5,163 nucleotides of DNA, taken from the NCBI GenBank assembly GCA_023386395.1, contig JAEWJV010000436.1, positions 1-5,163 of the forward strand, written 5' to 3'. The position numbers and the translations under genes were made by a program. The notes under the pieces are model-generated. The model was not told the DNA's origin and did not search any database. It was given only the letters and a program-made list of their open reading frames with translations. Positions 1-5,059 of the stretch are shown piece by piece. Every line of letters begins with the position of its first letter. Positions within the stretch are counted from its first letter, which is position 1. This stretch comes from Bacteroidota bacterium. GTDB taxonomy: Bacteria > Bacteroidota > Bacteroidia > Chitinophagales > Chitinophagaceae.

Positions 1-196
1 TGTGTAGATTGCTTTATTATTACGTTGCTTATTGAATATTCAATCATATTATTTGCGTTCGTTTTTTATATAACGCTTTTGCTTGTTTGAGATTGTATGA
101 TTTTTTAATCAGAAAAATCTTATGAATAATGGTTTAAGATAAGCATCAGGTTCAACTGCTGAAGAGTCATCAGTGCAAAGCTTAATCAAGGCGGTT

Positions 197-235
197 GAGC
201 GAATGTGCTGAATATCATTCGCTCTTGATTTTTTT
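197..235 (+). terminator. Strong Rho-independent terminator, plus strand
   Basis: Perfect 9-bp stem GAGCGAATG (197-205) and CATTCGCTC (216-224) around a 10-nt loop, followed after TTGA by seven T residues (229-235). On the minus strand the hairpin is followed by AACCGCC rather than a U-tract, so it should act on rightward transcripts only. It does not serve the leftward gene ending at 274. The transcript it ends is not visible as a complete gene in this window. Confidence 0.8.
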
Positions 236-236
236 G

Positions 237-264
237 TTACTTTTTGTATCAAGATAAAAAGTAA
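237..264. repeat. AT-rich inverted repeat (hairpin) between convergent transcripts
   Basis: Perfect 9-bp inverted repeat TTACTTTTT (237-245) and AAAAAGTAA (256-264) around GTATCAAGAT. An alternative fold pairs TATC with GATA inside. It starts one base after the T-tract-plus-G end of the preceding terminator and lies ten bases beyond the stop of the leftward gene ending at 274. It could be part of that gene's 3' end structure, but no U-tract follows in that direction. From memory, similar hairpins recur between genes in Bacteroidota genomes. That is recollection, not shown by this window. Confidence 0.5.
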
Positions 265-273
265 AATGAGAAA

Positions 274-753
274 CTACCAATTCGGCGGGTATTCATTAAT
301 CCAGTGAAAGCCTCTTCCCGTCAGCGAATAATCTTTCTTTTGTTTGCGGATAGATATAATGGTGGCTGTATCTTTTTTAATAATACCGTTGAAGATTACC
401 GTGTCATTTTGTATGGCATAATGCAGCAAAGCGTATTGCGTGGAATCATAGTTGCTGATAGTAAAAGTTTGCTTAACCGTATCAACCAATATCTTTTTCC
501 ATATAGTAGTATCGGAATTCAGTTTAACAGATACATTGCCCGGATATTGTACAAACATTTTACTCCAGCCAACAGTATCCTGTTTGCCGGAAATTACAGG
601 CAATGTATCATGGTTTAATACAAACGTATTCACTGTATAGAACCCTTCCATGGGCACCGGCTTTTTATTTAATGTGGCTTGCAGGTAATAAAAATTGTTC
701 CATAGTATGACACCAATAAATAAAAGTTTTATTACCCTCAATGAAACCTGCAT
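274..753 (-). CDS. C-terminal beta domain of a DoxX-family membrane protein, split off by a frameshift
   Basis: A 159-residue frame that starts inside the end of the upstream DoxX-like gene (16-bp overlap) in another frame. Residues 6-24 form one membrane segment. The rest is a polar, beta-rich domain with repeated D-T/D-S pairs, short strands such as VSVKL, TFTIS and TIISIR, and a closing motif RGFHWINEYP. From memory of the family, this segment and closing motif form the C-terminal part of DoxX-family proteins of about 400 residues in Bacteroidota, not a separate protein. Adding one A to the A5 run at 757-761 joins the two frames as ...RAPKKWMQVSL... without a stop. I infer one gene of about 418 codons. 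The domain's function is unknown to me. It could also be translated separately by coupling at the overlap. Confidence 0.75.
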   Translation of the reverse strand: MQVSLRVIKLLFIGVILWNNFYYLQATLNKKPVPMEGFYTVNTFVLNHDTLPVISGKQDTVGWSKMFVQYPGNVSVKLNSDTTIWKKILVDTVKQTFTISNYDSTQYALLHYAIQNDTVIFNGIIKKDTATIISIRKQKKDYSLTGRGFHWINEYPPNW

Positions 754-1529
754 CCATTTTTAGGCGCCCGCAGTTTATTGTATTCAAGCTTTTCTGTACG
801 GTGGCGGATAAAGAAATTATATAACAACTTCCAATTGAACGTTAATATAAAAACACAGAGCAATACAATGTGCGTGGAAAATATTTTAACCGGCACATCA
901 TACATATAATTCAGTAAAGCAACATTCAGCATTACTGCCATGGAGAATAATGCGCCAATCGTTTTGGTTTTTCTGAATAACAATAATACGCCACCGGTAA
1001 ATTCCAGCAGGCCTGAAACAAAAGTATAAGCACGTGATGCGCCCATAAATGCCCACACGATACCCATGGGCGACATATCGCCAACCTTTTCTTCCAGCCT
1101 TGAATAGCTATTGGCAGGGAACTGCCCGTCGAAGAGTTTTGCAAAGCCATACGTGATCATGGTAAAGGCTACATAATACCGGGCAATAACAATAGTGAAT
1201 AAATATAACGGGCGATAGCTGGCACGTTTACGGTCAATAAATAAAATGATGATGCTGATGAGTAAGGAAAGAATGACGATAGCAAGTATCAAAACAAAAT
1301 CGTACGTAGTATCGCCGCTGCCGGTATTGGTTATTTTATGCAGGTCTTTCAGGTGCAGAAAAGTTTTACCAAACCAAACCACGAACTGCTCAAGAAAGGG
1401 TATGGGAAAACTAAACTGCGATGTAAGCATAAAAGCATATACATAAGAAACCGTCCAAAGACTGAAGAATTTTTTAAGCAGGCTGTCGCGTGTAAGCGTT
1501 TGTTGATTGGCAGTAAGTATATTTTCCAT
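738..1529 (-). CDS. DoxX-family integral membrane protein (N-terminal part)
   Basis: A 263-residue hydrophobic protein with about six membrane segments (roughly residues 21-40, 77-98, 110-130, 167-186, 190-208 and 219-235). Family hallmarks are YGFAKLFDGQFP (127-138), GLLEFTGGVLLLF (173-185) near a basic cytoplasmic RKTK, and the MYDVPVK segment (209-215). These match the DoxX/DoxD-like superfamily of small membrane proteins, tied in some members to quinone-linked redox functions. No substrate can be assigned here. The ATG at 1529 precedes an in-frame protein with a polar N-terminus. The frame ends at 738 shortly after LRAPK, where the reading frame is probably broken (A5 at 757-761). Residues NGCRFH at the end are then out-of-frame sequence. 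The gene is divergent from the DUF4197 gene. Confidence 0.85.
   Translation of the reverse strand: MENILTANQQTLTRDSLLKKFFSLWTVSYVYAFMLTSQFSFPIPFLEQFVVWFGKTFLHLKDLHKITNTGSGDTTYDFVLILAIVILSLLISIIILFIDRKRASYRPLYLFTIVIARYYVAFTMITYGFAKLFDGQFPANSYSRLEEKVGDMSPMGIVWAFMGASRAYTFVSGLLEFTGGVLLLFRKTKTIGALFSMAVMLNVALLNYMYDVPVKIFSTHIVLLCVFILTFNWKLLYNFFIRHRTEKLEYNKLRAPKNGCRFH
757..761 (-). other. Probable frameshift site (A5 homopolymer on the coding strand)
   Basis: The coding strand reads CCT AAA AAT GGA TGC, leading to a stop at 738. With one more A it reads CCT AAA AAA TGG ATG, running straight into the downstream 159-residue frame. The run is TTTTT on the plus strand. This could be a real one-base deletion, a sequencing or assembly error in a homopolymer, or a slippage site: a -1 slip on AAAAA gives the same product. 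The short A5 run makes efficient transcriptional slippage less likely. Confidence 0.7.
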
Positions 1530-1547
1530 GAGCAGCTTGTTTTACGG

Positions 1548-1578
1548 CAATATAAAAACCAACATTTATTTAAACAAA
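1548..1578 (-). promoter_or_regulatory. Candidate promoter of the DoxX-like gene
   Basis: On the minus strand a TTTG (1578-1575) is followed after 20 bases by TATATTG (1554-1548). This approximates the Bacteroidota pattern TTG - about 20 bases - TAnnTTTG, with the -7 box one T short. It lies 18 bases upstream of the ATG at 1529. Spacing is right but the -7 box is imperfect, so this is tentative. Confidence 0.35.
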
Positions 1579-1672
1579 TTGCAATGTATTAAGAGCGGAC
1601 AATTTTTCTTTTCCTGGATTCAATAACTGCCCGTATCAGCCGCATTTAACGCTACCTTAAAACCGGTGCTGT

Positions 1673-1680
1673 TATCTTTG
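1673..1680 (+). promoter_or_regulatory. -7 promoter element TATCTTTG of the DUF4197 gene
   Basis: A perfect match to the Bacteroidota -7 consensus TAnnTTTG, ending only four bases before the ATG at 1685. Transcription would start at or within a few bases of the start codon, so the mRNA should be leaderless or nearly so. I see no good TTG -33 element at the expected distance; TTT at 1645-1647 is too far away. Confidence 0.65.
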
Positions 1681-1684
1681 AATC

Positions 1685-2449
1685 ATGCATACAAAAAAAT
1701 TGTTAAGCCTGCTTATAGCCACCCTGTTTATTTGCTCCGCACTTCATGCACAGCTCCTCGATAAAGTAATAAAATCCGTATCCAAAGGTTCTTCTGTAAG
1801 TAATGTATTGGGCGGATTATCGCAAGGCAATGCTTCGCTTAGCACAGAAGAAGTAGTTGCCGGTTTAAAACAGGCTTTGGAAAAAGGCACGCAAAAGGGT
1901 ACGTCGAAACTCTCTGCGGTAAATGGATTTTTAAAAAATGCTGCCATTAAAATTTTATTGCCGCCCGAAGCGCAGAAAGCTGAACAGGTATTACGCAGTG
2001 CGGGCCTTGGTAAGCTTGCAGATGATGCCATCGCTTCTATGAACCATGCCGCGGAAGATGCCAGCAAAAGTGCAGCGCCCATATTTGTAAATGCTATTAA
2101 ACAAATGTCCATACAGGATGCATGGGGCATTTTAAAAGGCGGCGATACATCTGCAACGCATTATCTTAAAACAAAAACCACAGACCCTTTAACCACAGCA
2201 TTTAAGCCTGTAATTGAAAAATCACTGCAGAAGGTAAATGCTACAAAATACTGGAACGATTTAGCCACCGCCTATAATAAGATAAATCTTTTTGGCAATA
2301 ATAAACTTGATACCGACCTCTCCAGCTACGTTACTGGAAGAGCATTGAATGGTATTTTTTACGAGATAGGCCAGCAGGAAAAAGACATCAGGGATAACCC
2401 TGCAGCACGCACTACTGAGCTGTTAAAAAAAGTGTTTGGCAAACAATAA
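1685..2449 (+). CDS. Exported DUF4197 family protein
   Basis: A 254-residue protein with a clear signal peptide: basic start MHTKK, hydrophobic stretch 6-20, and probable cleavage around SALHA-Q (residues 18-23). The rest fits DUF4197: GLKQALEKGTQKG (60-72), LLPPEAQK (91-98), an NHAAEDA...APIF...AI..MS segment (120-142), DAWGILKGG followed by ATHYLK (145-162), and the C-terminal pattern of a Tyr-Thr-Ala-Leu segment with NP..R..ELLKKVFG (215-252). Length matches the family. It should be exported to the periplasm or membrane; the molecular role of DUF4197 proteins is unknown. The protein is rich in Lys, Ala and helix-forming residues, with no Cys in the mature part. It is a single gene with its own promoter, divergent from the DoxX-like gene. 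The ATG at 1685 is fixed by the signal peptide and the promoter just upstream. Confidence 0.9.
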   Translation: MHTKKLLSLLIATLFICSALHAQLLDKVIKSVSKGSSVSNVLGGLSQGNASLSTEEVVAGLKQALEKGTQKGTSKLSAVNGFLKNAAIKILLPPEAQKAEQVLRSAGLGKLADDAIASMNHAAEDASKSAAPIFVNAIKQMSIQDAWGILKGGDTSATHYLKTKTTDPLTTAFKPVIEKSLQKVNATKYWNDLATAYNKINLFGNNKLDTDLSSYVTGRALNGIFYEIGQQEKDIRDNPAARTTELLKKVFGKQ

Positions 2450-2776
2450 TAATTTTCTGTCCATAGCTAATACTGTAAACCTTTATAATTAAGTTTTCTC
2501 CCGGCAATTATTTCTTTGCCTGTATTTGTTTTGCCTTGCAATGAACAATCGCAATGATTGAATAGCTCAATGTGTTATCGTTTATTATAAAGAGTTATCC
2601 TCCATATAACAATTCGCTTCCCGAAAACAATTTATAATCCCTGGTATCTTCAATTCATCCTTATCAAAATACAACTCATTACGGTAAACCTGTACCACTT
2701 GATGTGTGCGGTTTAGTATTGCATTATAAATAAAAAAGCAGCTAAGCCTGTAAACACTAAAACAAAAACATAACAC
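2450..2776. other. Intergenic stretch without a supportable gene
   Basis: No coding region is convincing. I see no good terminator for the DUF4197 gene; a weak CAATC/GATTG hairpin near 2548-2562 lacks a T-tract. A 66-codon minus-strand frame (2585-2785) begins inside the start of the lipoprotein gene, so it is not a likely gene, although its last 40 residues (2585-2704) look somewhat protein-like and could be a remnant. The last 50 bases are A-rich, as is usual ahead of Bacteroidota start codons. TAGTATTG (2714-2721) is one base off the -7 consensus and could be the lipoprotein promoter, but no TTG sits at the right distance. Confidence 0.5.
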
Positions 2777-3550
2777 ATGAAACACTTATCACTTATTGCA
2801 ACTATTGCTGTTGCTATGCTATCATTTGCATCTTGCAAAAAAGATTCGTCTGATCCCGCGCCGGGCGGGCCGGGCAATTCCGGAAAGAAATTAGTAAAGG
2901 TTATTGAGACTGAAGATGGACAGGTAACGACGTACAATTTAACGTACAATAACGATAACCGCCTTGCATCAGTTAAGACCACCGATGATTCAAAGTCAAC
3001 AATATTTACGTATGATAATGCAGGTAATCTTACCGGTATTGAACAAAGGGAAGACAATGAATTTAAAAACGTTTATACTTACACCTATCAGAATAATATA
3101 CCGGTTTCCGGTACATTCAAAAGCTGGCAGCTTACGGCTGGCGAACCTGATGCCTTAATTGAAGATGATAAGCTCACCTATGTTGTAACAAATAACCAGG
3201 TAACAAACATTAAAGTGGATATGTTGCAGGGCGAAACTTCAATGAACTTTGCAGTAGCATACGCCAATGGCAATCCCAAATCTATTACCAGCACCGGCGC
3301 TTATAAATATTCAGCTACTTTCACATTTGGCAATCACAAACCTATATTTCCTAAAGTAACCAACTGGGTATTAGACCAGGCTGGTTTTGCTATTCAATAT
3401 GGTGTGGAGAATGAACTGCTTTCCGTAACCTGGGATTTTCCCGGCACAGAAGAAGATTATAGCATAAATTCTACTTATACATTCGACGAAAAGGGCTATG
3501 CTCTCACCAGTACCGATGGTGAAACACAACTAAAATTTGAATACCAGTAA
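2777..3550 (+). CDS. Lipoprotein with YD-like (RHS-type) repeat motifs
   Basis: A 257-residue protein starting with a lipoprotein signal peptide: MKH, hydrophobic core 4-18, lipobox FAS-C with the lipidated Cys at residue 20. KKDSSD follows, an acidic/basic stretch of the kind found after the Cys in Bacteroidota surface lipoproteins, and then a Gly/Pro linker (28-37). The mature part is beta-rich, with short motifs resembling YD repeats: LTYNNDNRLASV (55-66), FTYDNAGNLTGIE (77-89), LTYVVTNNQVTNI (133-145) and YTFDEKGYALTST (234-246). Similar DUF4595-like lipoproteins are common in Bacteroidota and usually lack a known function. It is probably anchored in the outer membrane. No partner gene is adjacent. 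It is a monocistronic unit closed by a strong terminator. Too short to be an RHS toxin, and no toxin domain is seen. Confidence 0.85.
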   Translation: MKHLSLIATIAVAMLSFASCKKDSSDPAPGGPGNSGKKLVKVIETEDGQVTTYNLTYNNDNRLASVKTTDDSKSTIFTYDNAGNLTGIEQREDNEFKNVYTYTYQNNIPVSGTFKSWQLTAGEPDALIEDDKLTYVVTNNQVTNIKVDMLQGETSMNFAVAYANGNPKSITSTGAYKYSATFTFGNHKPIFPKVTNWVLDQAGFAIQYGVENELLSVTWDFPGTEEDYSINSTYTFDEKGYALTSTDGETQLKFEYQ

Positions 3551-3574
3551 ACGCAATTGTTAACCTTTGAATGC

Positions 3575-3600
3575 AGGCCGGCTTTTATGCCGGCTTTTTT
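3575..3600 (+). terminator. Rho-independent terminator of the lipoprotein gene
   Basis: Stem GCCGGC (3577-3582) and GCCGGC (3589-3594) around a TTTTAT loop, followed by six T residues (3595-3600). An outer A-T pair and a G-T pair extend the stem. It lies 24 bases after the stop codon at 3550. Confidence 0.92.
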
Positions 3601-3688
3601 ATGTTTAAGCGGCAATGGATAGTTGCAACATAAGAATGAAAGATGAACAGAATATTTGGTTGGCAGGGCTTGCTTTAGTGTTCCGGCT

Positions 3689-3735
3689 AAAAATAAAAAA
3701 GCCTTAACTCATTCATAATCACACAAGCTAAGGCT
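3689..3735 (-). terminator. Rho-independent terminator of the minus-strand ncRNA
   Basis: On the minus strand, AGCCTTAGCT (3735-3726) pairs with AGTTAAGGCT (3709-3700), ten pairs including one G-T, around a 16-nt loop. A U-rich tail of six T, one A and five T follows (down to 3689). It begins nine bases after the 3' end of the proposed RNA and no protein gene on that strand ends nearby, so it marks a dedicated RNA transcription unit. The plus-strand side has only CTCTTTT after the stem, so weak action in that direction is possible. Confidence 0.85.
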
Positions 3736-3744
3736 CTTTTAAGC

Positions 3745-3914
3745 TGTAGGGGGAGGGGTCGAACCTCCACGAGGCGGTTAGCTAAAATGCAAAGTTTAGT
3801 GGTCAACCCTGGTCGGCCTTACCAAAAGTAACGTCGGCTCTACATTTTGTTTATCCCGTAATCCTCACCCCCGAGACGAGAGGGCATGTCTGCCAAAAAT
3901 TTCATCACCCCACA
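3745..3914 (-). ncRNA. Structured tRNA-like non-coding RNA, about 170 nt, class not identified
   Basis: The RNA ends pair as TGTGGGG (3914-3908) with CCCTACA (3751-3745), one G-U. Next to the 3' strand is a canonical T arm, stem GGAGG/CCTCC with loop TTCGACC (3768-3752). At the 5' side is a D-arm-like element, ATG (3905-3903) and CAT (3888-3886) with a 14-nt loop containing GGCAGA, close to a tRNA-Leu D arm. Next comes an anticodon-arm-like hairpin CCCTC/GGGGG (3884-3868) whose loop lacks U33. About 100 nt then separate this from the T arm, with two more hairpins: GCC+TTAC/GTAA+GGC (3838-3816) and CTAAA/TTTAG (3799-3782), the latter flanked by GGTTG/TAACC. No CCA is encoded. A terminator follows. 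It is too long for a tRNA and about half a normal tmRNA, with no clear tag reading frame. Other possibilities are a tRNA-derived or tmRNA-derived RNA or a new class. A degenerate promoter (TTG at 3948-3946, TATACAT near 3923-3917) lies upstream. Confidence 0.6.
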
Positions 3915-4024
3915 GTATGTATAAGAACTAATTGCGTTTGCAGTGCAATATTAAAACTAAAAACCAATTCAATAGAAATCTTTCAAGGTAAATTTTTTAA
4001 TTATAGAAAACGTTTAATAAAATA

Positions 4025-4032
4025 TATATTTG
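4025..4032 (+). promoter_or_regulatory. -7 promoter element TATATTTG of the Lrp-family gene
   Basis: A perfect match to TAnnTTTG, 30 bases ahead of the ATG at 4063, giving a short leader of roughly 20-25 nt. Its last three bases are the TTG that could be read as an upstream start codon, so that TTG cannot be in the mRNA. The -33 element is weak: only TTA at 4001-4003. Confidence 0.65.
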
Positions 4033-4062
4033 GATAAATATTTTCTAAAATCATCCGCTAAT

Positions 4063-4539
4063 ATGACCGGTAAATTGAATCTTGACAAACTGGACTTTCA
4101 AATAATCCAGGCTATGATGGACAATGCCAATATTTCTTATGCCGACCTTGGAAAAAAACTGTTCGTTTCCGGCGGCACCATTCATGTACGCATTAAAAAA
4201 ATGCAGGAGCTTGGCGTTGTGCGCGGAACAAAATTCAATATTGATTTTAAAATCCTGGGCTACGATGTTATTGCATTCATTGGTATCTATCTTGAAAAAA
4301 GTTCGCTGTATGACAGCGTGGCGGCCCAGTTAAAAAAGATACCCCAGATTGTACGCCTTAATTATACCACGGGTAATTACAGCATGTTTGCAGAAGTGGT
4401 GTGCAAAGATATAAGCCAGCTAAAATTTGTGCTGCACGACGAGCTTCAGAAAATAAAAGGCATTGAACGTACTGATACCATTATCTCACTCGAGGAAAGT
4501 TTTTCGAGAAATGTATTGGTAGCAGAAAACGGGATATGA
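4063..4539 (+). CDS. Lrp/AsnC family transcriptional regulator
   Basis: A 158-residue regulator. Residues 6-56 form the N-terminal winged helix-turn-helix: LDKLDFQIIQAMMDNANISYADLGKK opens it, and VSGGTIHVRIKKMQELGVV holds the recognition helix and turn. Residues 60-145 form the RAM effector and oligomerisation domain, with a YDVIAFIGIYLE strand and the TGNYSMFAEVVCKD motif (103-116), the family's TG.yD.f position. Length is normal for the family. It should bind DNA as dimers or octamers and respond to an amino acid or related small molecule; the ligand cannot be told from sequence. I chose the ATG at 4063 over an in-frame TTG at 4030 because that TTG is part of the -7 box. No transporter or enzyme gene is adjacent, so it is probably a solo global-type or autoregulated regulator. 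It diverges from the ncRNA locus and converges with the MerC-like gene. Confidence 0.92.
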   Translation: MTGKLNLDKLDFQIIQAMMDNANISYADLGKKLFVSGGTIHVRIKKMQELGVVRGTKFNIDFKILGYDVIAFIGIYLEKSSLYDSVAAQLKKIPQIVRLNYTTGNYSMFAEVVCKDISQLKFVLHDELQKIKGIERTDTIISLEESFSRNVLVAENGI

Positions 4540-4605
4540 TCTTAAAAGGGTTGAAGGTTCAGGCATAGCCTCACGCCTCAAAGCGCCGGTACAATACACG
4601 AACAA

Positions 4606-5022
4606 TTAACCAACCAAATGATCGTGGTTACAATCATTTTTATGGCAATGATTGGCTTTTCTGCAATCTTTGTAATTCAAAATATGAGCGCTTATAATAA
4701 GCGTAGCAGCAGGTATCAGCAATAATACTTCAACGCCGTCAAACACTTCTTTCGATATTAAAAGTGCAAGGCCTGCCAGGAAAATAATAAGGGGTAATTT
4801 TTTATGATGGTGTTTTTTCCAGCCATGATATAATGAATAAGAGCCGATTAAGCCCGCCAAACCAATCATGCTGTATTCGAATATCTTGTTATGCAATATT
4901 TCTAACCCAAATAAAGGCAGGCTTGTAAAAAACAAAGGAAGCACGGCGCAATGAACAGCGCATATCAGCGAGGCAGAAATTCCCAATGTATCGAGGTTAA
5001 TTTTTCTAAGCGTTTTTATCAT
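4606..5022 (-). CDS. MerC-like metal-related membrane protein with His/Cys-rich tail
   Basis: A 138-residue protein with four membrane segments (about 13-34, 48-65, 76-91 and 97-113). The first contains CAVHC followed by LP (21-30), the Cys pair typical of the MerC family, whose founding members carry Hg(II) across the inner membrane. A cytoplasmic or periplasmic loop has GWKKHHHKK (67-75), and the tail (117-136) is packed with Cys and His: C120, H125, C126, H127, C131, H133, H135. These are plausible metal ligands. No other mer genes are present, so mercury resistance is unlikely; from memory, MerC homologues in Bacteroidota often appear with Fur/Zur-type regulators, which suggests zinc or another metal. 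A palindrome spans the -33 element of its promoter. The ATG at 5022 lies seven bases after a consensus -7 box. Confidence 0.85.
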   Translation of the reverse strand: MIKTLRKINLDTLGISASLICAVHCAVLPLFFTSLPLFGLEILHNKIFEYSMIGLAGLIGSYSLYHGWKKHHHKKLPLIIFLAGLALLISKEVFDGVEVLLLIPAATLIISAHILNYKDCRKANHCHKNDCNHDHLVG

Positions 5023-5029
5023 CGGAATG

Positions 5030-5059
5030 CAAAGCTAAAGTTTTGCAACAGTGTTGCAA
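5030..5059 (-). promoter_or_regulatory. Promoter of the MerC-like gene
   Basis: On the minus strand TTG (5059-5057) is followed after 19 bases by TAGCTTTG (5037-5030), an exact fit to the Bacteroidota consensus in both boxes and spacing. The -7 box ends seven bases before the ATG at 5022, so the transcript should have almost no leader. The -33 box lies inside the palindrome at 5041-5061. Confidence 0.75.

Larger units (their letters stand above)
1..273. other. AT-rich intergenic stretch without a supportable complete gene
   Basis: No complete coding region is convincing here. On the plus strand the frame starting at base 1 is open to a TGA at 88-90 and would encode a hydrophobic tail of 29 residues. 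That could be the end of a membrane protein starting outside the window, but AT-rich DNA produces such strings by chance. Small structures are visible: a 14-bp perfect palindrome ATTGAATATTCAAT (31-44) and an AT hairpin with arms GATTTTT (99-105) and AAAAATC (113-119). A strong terminator (197-235) and a further AT hairpin (237-264) are listed separately. The terminator points rightward, so something transcribed on the plus strand should end here. Confidence 0.5.

Noticed and set aside
1744..2130. Long minus-strand frame inside the DUF4197 gene
   Set aside because: It is a shadow of a well-supported gene on the other strand, with a Cys/Ala-rich composition typical of antisense frames.
2585..2785. 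Minus-strand 66-codon gene
   Set aside because: It starts inside the lipoprotein gene, lacks a promoter, and its first third is the reverse of an A-rich leader.
2713..3057. Minus-strand frame across the lipoprotein start
   Set aside because: It is antisense to the signal peptide and linker of a clear lipoprotein and has no family features.
3745..3844. An ordinary tRNA-Ala or tRNA-Cys from the CTTTGCAT loop
   Set aside because: The hairpin has an 8-nt loop and the body is 100 nt; the anticodon cannot be placed with a 7-nt loop and a 5-bp stem.
3745..3914. A complete standard tmRNA (ssrA)
   Set aside because: The T arm, terminal helix and terminator fit, but the span is about 170 nt, roughly half the usual length, there is no CCA and no clear tag frame ending in Ala-Ala-stop. 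Extending it to normal length would run into the Lrp gene.
3745..3914. A bacterial Y RNA (YrlA), suggested by the tRNA-like module and a GTTGACC string
   Set aside because: In Y RNAs the two ends form the Ro-binding stem. Here the ends form an acceptor-like helix next to the T arm, and no Ro-family gene is in the window.
4540..4605. Terminator between the convergent Lrp and MerC-like genes
   Set aside because: Only a 4-bp AGGC/GCCT hairpin is visible, without a T-tract on either side.
4606..5022. Mercury resistance (mer) operon
   Set aside because: Only a MerC-like gene is present; there is no merA, merP, merT or MerR-type regulator, and the palindrome is unlike a MerR site between spaced promoter boxes.
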